A DNA stretch of 64,000 bases from Vitellaria paradoxa (taxonomy: Eukaryota; Streptophyta; Magnoliopsida; Ericales; Sapotaceae). The notes under the pieces are model-generated. The model ran no database searches. It saw only the letters and a program-made list of their open reading frames with translations, and was not told where the DNA came from. The translations under genes were made by a program, and so were the position numbers. Each line of letters begins with the position of its first letter. Positions within the stretch are counted from its first letter, which is position 1. Below are positions 22,806 through 34,630 of this stretch, piece after piece. The DNA lies in contig CM034239.1 of assembly GCA_019916065.1 (NCBI GenBank), positions 37,100,419 through 37,164,418 of the forward strand. Direction: 5' to 3'.

Positions 22806-24065
22806 TCAGAAGAATGCTCTACTCCCATAAAACACTCTTGGGCTACGGCCATTGTTCTTTGGTGCCTGTACTCTCTCATCAGATGCGGTATCTCCTGAAT
22901 CAGAAGGTGAATTATCCAAAGGAAGTTTCATCTTTGCCAGTGATTCAGTGAACTGCTGCATGCTTTTCATGTACATGTCAACTATCTCTTGTTGCACCAC
23001 CTTTTGTTCAGGCTCAAAGTTGACATTAATAAGTGGCTGTGCAAATTTGTTATCTGGCAATGCAGAGGAACCACTCTCAGCCTCAGCAGCATCATCTGTT
23101 TTCTCCTTCGGAGATGAAACACCATCTTGACTTAGAGGTTTAGAAGCTAATGGAGCCTGAGACGCCGGCTGGGAGCTCGCTGCAATTGACACTGAAGGAG
23201 AGGCAGTAGTTGAAACACTACCTGGGGGAGTTTCAACCTTTGAAACTTCAACACTGCCAAGAGCATCAGCAGACAAGCCTTCTGAACTAAAGTGTTTACC
23301 GTTATCAGTTGTGACCAAGCTCTCTGTGTCTGTGGAGATCTCAAAATACTTCGAAACCATCATCTCATTTTCATTCATAACATTTGGGTCTGGAAACTCA
23401 ATCTTGTTCAATTCACTGGGGACAGAAATGGGTACCTCTGGCTCTGGGCCTTGCTTAGCAGGATTCACAGCCACAGAAGAGCGGGGCGTCGAGATTTCTA
23501 GGACATCCGGAGAAGCTCCAGAGTAGGTGAGTTTCAGTTCGACAAAACCAGCCGGAGAATGAAATAGATCACTAGAGGAGAGGGAAAATTCTTGTGCTAA
23601 CTTCCCATTCCCAGCGACAACATCACAAAGAGGCACCAGTGCAAAACCCAACAGCTGATCTTCGAGATAATTCCTAACCCTACTCAGCATCCATATCTCG
23701 CATTTCAGTGACGAATCGATTGTCTGGACATAGAGCCGGAGAGTCTCATTAAACACTGGGTTCTTCCCCCCACCATTAACAATTTGAGTTGAAACTGTTG
23801 TTTCGGGATCACTAGTCAAGCAAATCTTGGCATAGACATCTTGCTTGTGGTATATACAAATGTTGTGGATGTCTCTTGCTTGGTGTATGTAAACCTCAAT
23901 AACTCCAACAGAACCCTCCTGCTTTCCCACAACAGTTTCCTTGGTATGGACCCTAGATTCCTTTGATAGATCACCAGGGCTCCCAACTATGGAATTTGGC
24001 TTTGGCTTCACACACTCAGCAACAACAGAGGAGTTTGGCTGCATTTCAGGCTGATGAGATTCCAT
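22806..24065 (-). CDS. C2-domain protein (plant calcium-dependent lipid-binding-like family)
   Basis: One uninterrupted 419 aa frame. An ATG lies four codons upstream (24077), but the start at 24065 (MESHQPEMQ) is preferred because an AG near 24086 probably ends a leader intron. Residues ~50-180 form a C2 domain: VIEVYIHQARDIHNICIY, DVYAKICL, then NPVFNETLRLYV and DQLLGFALVPL. The rest is Ser/Pro/Glu-rich and disordered-looking, with a short helix-like patch (QEIVDMYMKSMQQFTESLAK) and a basic/aromatic end RVFYGSRAFF. C2 domains usually bind membranes, often with Ca2+. The first loop reads IYHKQD, where an Asp is common at the His position, so Ca2+ binding may be weak. The exact role is unknown. 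No neighbour suggests a pathway. Confidence 0.88.
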   Translation of the reverse strand: MESHQPEMQPNSSVVAECVKPKPNSIVGSPGDLSKESRVHTKETVVGKQEGSVGVIEVYIHQARDIHNICIYHKQDVYAKICLTSDPETTVSTQIVNGGGKNPVFNETLRLYVQTIDSSLKCEIWMLSRVRNYLEDQLLGFALVPLCDVVAGNGKLAQEFSLSSSDLFHSPAGFVELKLTYSGASPDVLEISTPRSSVAVNPAKQGPEPEVPISVPSELNKIEFPDPNVMNENEMMVSKYFEISTDTESLVTTDNGKHFSSEGLSADALGSVEVSKVETPPGSVSTTASPSVSIAASSQPASQAPLASKPLSQDGVSSPKEKTDDAAEAESGSSALPDNKFAQPLINVNFEPEQKVVQQEIVDMYMKSMQQFTESLAKMKLPLDNSPSDSGDTASDERVQAPKNNGRSPRVFYGSRAFF

Positions 24066-24830
24066 TACAATAAACACAGTACTGAGTTCACAAACAAAAG
24101 GGGTAAAACGGGCCTTCTATCTAGCCAGTGGAAACAAATGAAAAACTGATGTAGAACTTGGAGGTTAGAACAAAGCTAAAATTGAAAAACTGGAAAGGCG
24201 TCTTGAAACCTCCACCCTCAAACCAAAAAGTAAACAAAAACCCTAGGAAACCCTGCAAGCTAATCTTAAAAACCTAACCCCAAGACTTTTGAATGCCAGA
24301 TCCCAAAAACACAATCTTGGGCCTCAAAAACTCAATAATGAACTCAGTACACAAACACCCAGAAGCCAAAACTCTATAAAATAACCTTTCAGGGGGTGAT
24401 TTGAGCCAAAACCCAGATATCAAAATTTAAACGAACAAGAATAATTCATCAAACACAGGCACAGAAACCAATAAAGTTAACCACTTTTCTTCAAAAGAGA
24501 CAGAACACTTGGCCGAATCCAAGGCAGTGAAAGAGAGAGAGAGTGAGAGACAATGAACCAAGTTATTCAAAAGTACAGATAACAATACAGATAATTTTGA
24601 AGTAAAAACAAAGAAAGAAAGAGGGAAAATCTGAGACGAGCTGATCTTTGTCGCTGGCTTTTGGCGCAGAAAGTCAATCCAGAGCCCTGTGAAGTCGGTG
24701 GATACCTCTGTTGTAGTTGGGTAGCAGCGGAAATTGAAAATCTAGAGAACCGTAAACAACTCTGTTCCTTAACAGAGCCACTATGCCCGAGTCTTGAACG
24801 TTCTATTCCGCAAAATCTTCACAAATATTA
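24066..24830 (-). promoter_or_regulatory. 5' leader and promoter-proximal region of the C2 gene
   Basis: Reading upstream on the minus strand, GTGAACTCAG (about 24086) is a plausible acceptor. A GC-richer block near 24640-24790 could be the first non-coding exon. This layout (leader intron, coding exon) is inferred only from splice consensus and composition. Confidence 0.35.
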
Positions 24831-26518
24831 TTAAAATAAAAATAAAAAAAATAATAATATTTGCAGAACATTCTCTACTCCCGTCGCATTTCTGTGCGTT
24901 GAGTGATTCCTTGTCAAAAATAAAAAAATAAAAAAATTAGTTACTCAAGTTTTGGGTAGAATTTTCTTTTTTGACTTTTTTTTAAGAATAACTAAATTTA
25001 TGATTTTATATTTTAATTTTTTTTTAAATTTTAAAGGACAAATATAACGTATTAACAAAAAGTTAAAAATCTACGTGGTATTTAGTTTATTTTTTATTTT
25101 ATATTTTAAATTTTTTTTTATTTTACGTTTTTGAAAATAAGGAAACAACTCAAAACACATTTAGTCACTTATCTTTTAAATTTTGTTTTAAAAAATAAAA
25201 AATGAGTTTACACATGAAATAAAAAATGATAAAAAATTATTTTAAGTATTTTTAATTTAATACAAGAAAAATCTTAAAATAAGAAAAATAAAATATTTTT
25301 AATTTTTCCTGTTTTCAGATTTTTAATGCATAAAACACATAAAACAAAATAAAAATAGAAAAGTAAACAAAATATCACTTTAATTATTAAAAGTTAGTTT
25401 TTTTTTATTCCCAAATGCAAAAAAAAAAAAAAACTTATTTTTTAATGATTAACTAATTGTCAATTAAAAAATTAACTTTTTTTCTCCAAACTGAGGCTAA
25501 AGGATTTATTAATTATTTTATCTTTTTTGTTCAATGCCGGTACTTTTTTCTTTATTAGATGTAGGGGTGGGTTTGGGGTGTCAAATTTTGTTAAAATCTG
25601 TAATTTTCTCTAAAATTTTTAACATATTCTATACTAAAACTTTAGATTTTTGTAATTTTCTTCAATTATTTTTAATTTGATCAATTTCCTTTTTACTTTT
25701 TAAAAAACACATCAAATACATAACAATCTAAAATTTACATATTATATATATATATATATATATATTTTAAATTTGACATTTCAAACAAGTTTATATTGGC
25801 AAAGAAGTATCAAAACAGTAAAATGTTCAAATAACAGTTACATGTTGTTTGGAGGCACAACTTTTAATAAAAAATTACTAACTTTTGTTTATTTAGTGTT
25901 TGACAAATTACAAATTTTTTGTCACTTTTTTTATTTAGTTACTATAATTTTTAACTCAAAAAATACTAAAAGTTATTAAAAATTACCAAAATCTGTTAAA
26001 AATTTATCAAATATCTAAAAATTATTAAAAATTACTAAAAGTTACTATTTGTTTCACAAAACATATTAAAAATTATAACTAACAACTTTTGATAAAATAA
26101 TACCAAAAATTATTAAAATTGAGACTTCCAAACACTACCTTAATTGGAATTTTTCTTAAAAGAAAAAAAAAAAAAAGACCAGCCGAAAACATCAGTTTCG
26201 TTGGCTTTGTTGAAGAAAATGAGAGTTATAAACTTCCTATTCCTTGACAAGTTAAGGGAGACTCTAATTAATCTTTTGAGTTTTTATTTATTTATTTATA
26301 TTTAAAACGAATATTTTTTTAATATAAAAATCAACGTCTTATTCAAAAAGATTTTATGTAGAAACGTGGATGCCCAAATTTGGATTAACCGTTCTACTCA
26401 GCCACCGTTTTATAATTAAATATTGCAGATCCGGACAAATTTCGTGCACCCATTCCGCTAATGGACTGATCCGAATAATTGAAAGACGAACCAAACCTAT
26501 CAGCATATCTGTCTCTAT
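24831..26518. other. AT-rich DNA with decayed MITE-like sequence
   Basis: No exon seen. 25076-25382 has TGGTATTTAGTTTATTTTTT and AACAAAATATCACTTTA ends resembling the 61557 MITE family in decayed form. 25566-26150 has many ACTAAAAATT/AATTACTAAAA repeats and a (TA)n run at 25744-25766. Confidence 0.45.
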
Positions 26519-26521
26519 TTA

Positions 26522-26689
26522 GGGTTTGTTTGGAGTAAGAAAAAATGAGATAAATTGAGATAAATTATAGTTTGGAGAGAGTTCGTAATGCGTACAATGA
26601 GAGAAAAAAGTTGATGTGATATAAAGTTAACAGAGATTTATAGAAATTTTCAGAGATTTTCAACAAATTATAGCACGTCAAACGAGCCC
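26522..26689. mobile_element. 168 bp Tourist-like MITE with TTA target duplication
   Basis: The ends are GGGTTTGTTTGGAGTAAG and GTCAAACGAGCCC. TTA at 26519-26521 is repeated at 26690-26692. The core (AATGAGATAAATTGAGATAA, GTTGATGTGATATAAAGTTA) is shared with 30391-30557 and 30634-30765. Confidence 0.78.
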
Positions 26690-26866
26690 TTAATAAGTGC
26701 GAATAGTACCTTGTCTTTCAACGGCCTCTTTAGGCCTTTTTGTTTTCAATTTTGCCCCTTCAATGTTTCCTTTATCACCATTTTACCTTTTCATCTCCCC
26801 ACCCCCCCCCCTCTTTTTTAACATTTTACTTTTTTATCTTCTTCCCTTCTTTTTTATCGTAGTAAA

Positions 26867-27221
26867 ACCCAATTTGGCGTAAGAAAAAAAAGATAAATTA
26901 AGATAAAATGTGATTTGAAATTAATTTTGATGCATTTTTTATGAAAAGTAGCAAATCAAAGGAACAATTTTCCAAATTCGTTTACATGGATTTAAAAAAA
27001 TTCACAAAAAATAGCGACAGTAGTACTTGTTTGAAAGCTTTTGACACGAAAAATATGATTATATAAAAAATTTACACATTCGGTTAACCTACTTTTCGAA
27101 TTTTTTTTTAGCGAAATATTATAATTTTTTGAAATTAGTGATGACTGAAAAATTAAAAATAAATGGGTTGTTAGAGATTTATAGTAATTTTTAGAATTTT
27201 TTCTTATTGCCAATTGGGACC
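26867..27221. mobile_element. MITE of the 16811 family, inverted copy
   Basis: The core reads as the reverse complement of the 16811 element: TTTACACATTCGGTTAACCT and a CGACAGTAGTACTTGTTTGA-type stretch. The ends CCCAATTTGG and CCAATTGGGA are eroded but inverted. Confidence 0.6.
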
Positions 27222-27669
27222 TAAGTGGAAACACTCTTTGGTATTTATCAGCTTTTTAGATCATTTTTTCCCTTTTGTCTTTTTTTTTTCTTTTTTCATT
27301 CTAAATAGATAAGTGAGAATGGCACTTAAGCTATTAACGTCCCTTTTTAGACTAATTGTTTCAATCTTACCTTTGGTTCATTACTTTTCTACATTCTATC
27401 TCTTTTCTTTTCTTTTCTTTTCTCTTTTTAAATTTTGATCTTCTTTCTATTTAATAAGTGCGGATAGCACCTTGCCTTTCAACTGCCTTTTTTAGCCTTT
27501 TATTTCCAATTTTGCACCTATATTGTTTTTTTTATCACCAGTTTACCCTTTTATCTCTCTCTCTCTCTCTCTCTAAGTGAAAATACTCATTTGGTATTTA
27601 ATAGCTTTTTAGATCATTTTTTTTCCTTTTTTGTCTCTTTTTTACTATTCTAAATATATAAGTGAGAAT

Positions 27670-27977
27670 GGGATGGTCTTGGACTGGGACTTAGGGGCTT
27701 ACCACCCCAAGGTCTCAAGTTCAAGTCTCCTCTCTAGCAAAAACTTGGGGCCAGCCTCCCGGGCGCAAAGCGTAGTAAAGATTGGTAGGACGGGCTTCCT
27801 TGGCTGGACGAACCGTATCCAGTTCTTGGGTGTGGGTCCGACTCCCCGCCGCTACGCGAGTTCGCGATTGACCGCTATACATGTTGAGGGGCCGGTATGT
27901 GTGGCACAAACCAAAAGAGATTCACTCTCTAGGGGTTTGGCCTAGGGAGTGAATCTCTCGAGGTTAAATCCTTTTTT
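27670..27977 (+). mobile_element. Second type of SINE-like element (~308 bp) with T-rich end
   Basis: AAGTGAGAAT at 27660-27669 is repeated at 27978-27987. The insert is GC-rich compared with its AT-rich surroundings. Its head has a box-A-like TGGTCTTGGACTGGG and a box-B-like AGTTCAAGTCTCC near 27720. It ends in CCTTTTTT. The layout fits a Pol III SINE with a T-tail. The flanking AAGTGAGAATGGCACTTA text also occurs in local repeats, so the duplication is less decisive than for the other SINE. Confidence 0.6.
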
Positions 27978-27987
27978 AAGTGAGAAT

Positions 27988-30385
27988 AGCATTTAAGCCA
28001 TCTAGACCTTTTTTTTTTTCCCCTTTTGTCTTTTTTTTTTTTTAATTTCTATTCTAAATATATAAGTGAGAATGGCACTTACGCCATGAACGTCCATTTT
28101 TAAACTAATTGTTTTAACTTTGGTCGTGTTCATTACCTTTTTACCTTCTCTCTTTCCCCCCTTTTTTAGAAGAGTATAGATACAAGCCTTTGGTGTTTTC
28201 TTTTGATAAATTTAAAATTATTTTATTAATTAATTTTTATATTTTTATCATCTTATTTCACATTAATTTAATTTTTCTCTTTAATTCATTCGCATCTTTA
28301 CATCTATCTCTTCATGTTAAAAAAAAAAAAAAAGAAAAAAATAAGAATGGTATAGGAATTTAATTTTTTGAAGTCATGTCTAGATCGAGAATATGTCAGA
28401 AAAAAATGTAAAAATTCAGTATTCATTCTCTTGTTTAGATTATAATATAAAATGTAAGAAAAATGCATGAAATACAAAAATTAAATTAATTAAATTAAAA
28501 GACTAATATATTAATTAATGCCTTTTATTTTAATTTTTTAAAATCTGTTCAAGTAAGAATATATATTTATGATTTTATGTTTGTTCATTTTTTCCCTATC
28601 TTTCTCTTTTTATTTTTACTTCATTCTTTTGTGCATTAAATTCTTACTCCAAAAACACTTTTTTTTTTAAGAATTTTAATTTTTTAAGAAACTGAAATAC
28701 ATTTTTATTAATTATTCTTTTCTCTTTATTTTTACTATGTTATTTCATACTATTTTATTTTTTTTTCTGTCGCCTATATCTCTCTCCATAAAAGAAAGAG
28801 AAAGGCAGACAAATTTAAAATTCATGTTCTTATTCGAGTTATGATGAAAAAAAAAAAAAAGGGAAGTTAGGAAATTTAAAAATTAATATATTGATGAATA
28901 AATTTTATTTATTAAAATTTTTAATTCATTCAGATAATAATAAAATATTTTTTATATTTATTTTCTCTATATCTTTTTATTATTTTATTTAATCTTTGTC
29001 AAATTTTTTTTCTTTTGCATCCACTTAAACTACGTTTAACTCAATAATTTATCACAAAAAAAAGAAAGGGATATAAATTTAGAATTCTTCTCTTGTTTAG
29101 ATTGTAATAGAAAATTCAAGTAGTTAATTAATTAAATTAAAACACCACTATATTGATGAATATTTTTATTTTTATATTTTAAAATTAATTCAAATAAGGA
29201 TTTATATTTTCTTTTGTTGTTGCATCTTCTTTTAATTTATTTTCCTTTTATTTTTTTCTTCTCTCACTAATTTTTGTTCTCCGAAGATAATTTTAATAAA
29301 TTTATATTTTTTTTCTTAATATCAGGCGGTGCAACCTTTACCAGTATATATATATATATATATATTTAGAGGTAAATCCTGTCATTATCACAACATAAGT
29401 ACCAAAAAAATATATTATTTTAAGTTATTATTATTGCTAATTCTTTCTCACGCTTTATTTTATTTTTTTCATTAATAAAAATTATACAATTATTCCTATT
29501 ACTTTGTATCATATTTTTACATAATTATAATATCATAAATACTCTTATATAAAATTCAATCTAATACATAGTTAAAATAGTATAAATATCTTTATTTATA
29601 ATAAAAATATTTTTTAAATAAAATATTAGAAATATACTTTATCGGAAATAGTTTTATCTATTTAGAATTGTTGACAAGTGGGCAATTGCCATTTTTATTT
29701 AAAAAAAATAAAATGTGAAAAAAAAATTCATTTTATTTTTTTAAAAAATGTCTACCTAGAAATGCATGGCAAAACGCTACAACTTTGACACACACACACA
29801 CACACACTAGCAATAACACATGTCTATGATATTCTAAACAAAATTAGTATTAAGTTTCTCATATAGTTGAAACTTTAGATAAAAAGTTCAAATTGAAAGA
29901 AGTATGATAATCTATGATTTTAATTTTTTTTTTCAAAACTTTAAGTTTTAACAGTTAGTACATGTGTTTTGGTCTCTCACACTCTCTCTAATTAATTTTT
30001 GATAAGTACTATAAAAAAATTAAATTATGTTACTTTAATTAAGAAAGTTCAATTTCCTAGAAATTATAATTGAGCGGGATTTAAGTGGTAATTTTAATTT
30101 GTATATAATCTCTATTCTTGAAATATGATGAAATTTAAAATATTCAAATTTTTGTGAGATAAATGGTAATAAAGTCTATTAAAATAAGAATTGAGGAGGA
30201 AGTTAAAAATATAAAAATAATTTTAATTATTGAATAAAAATAATTTTTAATTATTGAATCTTAGTTTTTAAAAAGGATATTTTTTAAAACTAATCCTATT
30301 TTATTGTAAAGATACATATACTGGGTGTATCATTGGGCGTTGTGCATAGGGGCCTAAAGGTTACCCCTCCCCTTAGTTTGCATGA
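27988..30385. other. Very AT-rich intergenic DNA, no gene seen
   Basis: Long A/T runs, repeated AAGTGAGAATGGCACTTA-like units (27315, 28067), an (AT)n at about 29345-29365 and an (AC)n at about 29789-29807. No exon or RNA gene was recognised. Confidence 0.5.
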
Positions 30386-30390
30386 TATCT

Positions 30391-30950
30391 GGTTTGTTTG
30401 GAGTAAGAAAAAATGAGATAAATTGAGATAAATTGTGGTTTGAAGAGATTTCGTAATGCGTGCAGTGAGAGAAAAAGTTGATGTGATATAAAGTTAACAG
30501 AGATTTATAGAGATTTTTGGAAATTTTCAGCAAAAAATGACAAACCAAACGGGCCCCTTATCATGTATTCGCGCATTATAAAACACAGATGTATATAGCA
30601 AATGCACCATTTTGAGCTGGGGTAGTGCATATGTGTTTAGAGTAAAAAAAGTGAGATAAATTGAGAGTTTGTAATGCGTGCAGTGAAAGAAAAAAGTTGA
30701 TGTGATATAAAATTAACAAAGATTTATAAAATTTCTTGTTATTTTTCAGTAAACTAAATGCGGCCTTAGTTTGTATGATATAAGGTGTGTTTGGAGTTGT
30801 ATAAAAGTGTATAAAATAAAATAAAATTATAAAAGTAAATATCTCGTAATTTATGCAGTGAGAGAAAAATTTTAATTTTGTTATCTCGTAATTCATATTT
30901 GTAGAGATTTGTAAAATTTTATTTTATTTTGTTTAACTTCAAACGAAACC
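30391..30950. mobile_element. Cluster of three MITEs inside a local duplication
   Basis: Element 1 (30391-30557) has ends GGTTTGTTTGGAG and CCAAACGGGCCCC. Element 2 (about 30634-30765) starts TGTTTAGAGTAAA and ends AACTAAATGCGGCC. Both share the 26522 core. Element 3 (about 30784-30950) has ends GGTGTGTTTGGAG and CTTCAAACGAAACC. The flanks of elements 1 and 3 are near copies: CTTAGTTTG-ATGATAT on the left and ATCATGTATTCG-GCATTAT on the right. Confidence 0.6.
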
Positions 30951-31577
30951 ATATTATCATGTATTCGTGCATTATTAACACTTTATTGAGTGCATGTTAT
31001 TGATAAGATTTTATATGCATAGTGAAGAGTAGTATCTTTTGATGTAATTTTGAGAGTTAGCTCTATTGGTAAAATTTTATATTTATTCTTTAATGGTTAC
31101 TAGTTTGAATTTCTTCAGGGGTTACTGAAAAATTTATCTGATCATTAATTTCAGAATTTAAAAAATTGGTCGAGATGTACACAAATTCACCTGAACACCC
31201 TTGCTATATACGTACAATTATGTCCTAACTAGTCACACTTTTCAATTAATTAATCTTGCAGATGGAGGGCTTCTAGGGGTTATAGACTAAAAGATTCAAT
31301 AGCGGGAAAGGGTGTGGCTAGTTAACCACATGGTCAGGATCGGCTGAGGTCTAATCTTTTATATATGTTAAAGCGAATGGGAATATTTTAATTCTATATT
31401 AAAAATTTTAATAAAATTAATTTTAATTTTTAAATTTCATGCATTTTTCTTTTACTTTACATCATAACTTAAATAAGAGAAGAAATTTTAAATTAAATTT
31501 TTCGTGGCAAATTCTTTATCCAAACATAGTCTAAATAAGAGAAGAAATTTTGATTCTTATCTCCTTTCATTTTTTTA

Positions 31578-31705
<128 letters not shown>

Positions 31706-32188
31706 ATTATGAAATAATATAATGAAAAAATAAAAATAATTAATAAAACAATATTTGAATTTAGCAAAAAAAAGAACCAAAACTCTAAAAAACCCAAAAA
31801 AAAAAATAAAAATAAAATAATGAAGCAAAGCAGGAGAAGTGCACCTATAAACACATGAAAGAAAAAGAGTGTTTGGATAGCAAAAGAAAAAGTATAATAA
31901 AAATACAAAAAATTAATGTAAAAGTGGTTATGTAGCAAAATTTAATTAAAAAAGTATAAATAATTAATAAAATTTGATAAATCAAACACCCGACGACAAA
32001 TTAGTATATCACATATTGCAAATGAAAAAACAAACCAAAATAAGCAAGTTAAAAGAAAAAGTGGACATTGCGGCTTATATGGTAATAGACACATATTTTT
32101 TCAATTTCCGAAATTTAAATCCAAAAATGGGTCTGTAAGTATATGTGAAAATAGGTTTCATGTAATATTACTGAACGTATAGAACAAT

Positions 32189-32269
32189 GTCAAGATGGCC
32201 GAGTTGGTCTAAGGCGCCAGTTTCAGGTACTGGTCCGAAAGGGCATGGGTTCGAATCCCATTCTTGACA
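32189..32269 (+). tRNA. tRNA-Leu (anticodon CAG)
   Basis: An 81 nt class II (long variable arm) cloverleaf. The acceptor stem GTCAAGA pairs perfectly with TCTTGAC, with A73 as discriminator. The anticodon stem CCAGT/ACTGG encloses loop TTCAGGT, giving anticodon CAG. The variable arm is TCCGAAAGGGCA-like and the T arm ATGGG-TTCGAAT-CCCAT. There is no intron and CCA is not encoded, as expected for a nuclear gene. CAA lies just upstream (32185-32187), as is common in plant tRNA promoters. A run of seven T at 32280-32286 should act as the Pol III terminator. Confidence 0.95.
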
Positions 32270-33649
32270 TAGTCATTCATTTTTTTCACTTTCATTTGTT
32301 TTCGTAGTTTATTTCTTTTTCATCACCCGTCTATTAAAAAGTTTTTTTTAGTGGTTAGCATTTTAGTTTTTTTGATTATTTGATATTTTTATTTTTGAAT
32401 GTTTAAAAGAAAGTTAAAATATAAGAGGATAAACATAATCATTTTAGAAAAAGTAAAAAAATTAGTAACTGATAACTTAACTACTAGTTTTTTGTTATCA
32501 AACGGAGCCTAATAACCAAATTTGTCTCTAACTCCTATTTTCTCTTTATTTTTATTTTTATTTTTTTTTTTCAAGTTCTGAATTGTATATGTATAGTTTT
32601 CTCTCCATTAACAAAACATATAATAGAAAACAAAAGAACAATTAATGTATATTGCTAGCTACCATACTAATGTTGGATCACAGGCTCACAGTATCTGACA
32701 AGAAAAAGCATTAATGAAAACTTTGCAAACAAAACACCCTCTTGTGATGTAAAGAACAACTTCTATTTTTTACATGTTTTCATCTCCAGCTAGCAAAATC
32801 ACAGTTCCAATTTGCATCTGATCAATATTATCTGGCAATAAAAAATATTATCGGACTTGTTTAGCACGTCAATCAGAAAAATAAAATTTAAGCCTCCAAA
32901 ACAAAAAAAGTTGGAGAAAATGGTCAGAGAGAGTTTTCAACCAAAAATCTTCCAATGGTAAATTCAGAATAAGTTTGAGAGAATTGTAATGAAAAAAGTA
33001 AAGTAAACAGTTGACAATAGTGAACGTACCTGCATTTAAGGAATAAGTCTTATATTTATAGTAAGATAGAATAAATAAATAAATGTGTAAATAATTGAAT
33101 TGTAATAATTTTGTATATATATACTAGAGTACAAGATGGTTTATTTTTCTTTAAATGTCTTTCATTCTACATTTAATACTGCACGTGGAAAAAATAAGTA
33201 TAATAGATAGAATATTAGCTCAAGAGAAGTTTAGATGTCACATCTGTCTATCACTTATAAAGAAATTAACCAACGAGGTTAATTACGAGATAATAAGTTT
33301 AGTTCATTTATTATCATTTTACATTCATGGTCAGAATCATACCAACACATTTTTACTTAATTTAATGGTGGGACTCAACTGTAGGATCAATTGATTACTA
33401 GACCAATACCAAACACATTTTTATCTTATACTCTTGTATTCGGAAGATGTCACGTGTTTCTAATTATTTTTGCACCTACAAATACTTTGAAATTGTCTCA
33501 GGATTGCATTGGCTCAACAAATTTCACTCCCTTGCTTCAACTCATGCATTTATCTAATTACTTTGTTTTTAATTTATTCAACTGAGAAAGATAGTCTTTG
33601 AGAATTGTTAAGGCTAAAATTGTAAATTGGTAAATCCATGATCAAAGAT

Positions 33650-34440
33650 AGTGTTTTGTAATGTCCAAATTTAGTGTAGACTAAGACACTAGAGTCTTGA
33701 GTTAAGAAGAAGTGAAAAGTCCTCAGGAAAGCGGTGTTTGTATACTACTGGAAGTCCTGAAGAAGCCAAACAAGGTTAGGATTTGATTTACGCAGAATGT
33801 TGGCAGGAAGGCCGCTGTTTGGCACTAAAAAATCCCGAGAGCTGAATTTAGAGTTTTAGCCGTGCGGGATTGCTGCTCTGAGCCGTGGGATGGCTGCGGG
33901 AAGCCCCTGGGTGTGCCCTTCCTGCGAGGTAGGCTTTTCCAGCTTGTTTTGATCGTTTCGAGCTCTAGCCGCTTCTGTTTGTTTATATATATCTCCTAGC
34001 GTCTTCTGGAAAAAGTGACACACACAGATATAGAGAGAATACACATATGATTGGAAGCTTGAAAGTTCAATTATTCTATCCATCACTTAGCCAACATGTT
34101 TCGTGTTCAATCAGAAGGAGTTCGGGTTTGAGGTTTGCAAAGGCTGAGGATTCAGCAAAGCTACTGAGGATTTGGTGTTGAGCCTTCGAGGAGGCGAAAG
34201 GCTTTCACTAAAGGAGTTGGTGAATCGAGGATTCGAGCAAACGTTAACAAGAATATAGAGTCGAGGAGTCGATTTATCAAAGAGTTGAGTTTGTAACCAA
34301 CGTTTGTTTTTAGTGAAAGTTTTGTTTAAAATTTTCCTTTATGGGTTTCCTTGTTTTGTATATCTCGCCTTCTATTTATTTCTGTGTGATTGTGATTGAT
34401 TGGTTGGGATTTCTATCAACGTATTTCGAAATATCAAAAA
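33650..34440 (+). mobile_element. Possible solo LTR or retroelement remnant
   Basis: A block that is GC-richer than its neighbours. It starts near TGTTTTGTAATGTCC and contains a TATA-like TTTATATATATCTCC (about 33981) followed by transcript-like text. No exon or domain was recognised and no target duplication was found. The composition and layout suggest an LTR, but this is weak. Confidence 0.25.
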
Positions 34441-34630
34441 TTTTTTATTAGAGAAAGAGTAAGATAATATGGCTACAATATTTATGTAATAAAAGAATTT
34501 TTAAGTGACTTATTTTCTTAGAAGTAATTAATGCGTATATACATATACGTACCATTTCATTCTATGTCTATGGGTTGATAAAAATAATTTCTAGAAGTAC
34601 AACACAGCTCTAAAGTTAAAAGACTCGTTA

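Noticed and set aside
27631..27945. 104-aa frame across the SINE-like insert
   Set aside because: It spans non-coding repeat sequence and both flanks, so coding is unlikely.
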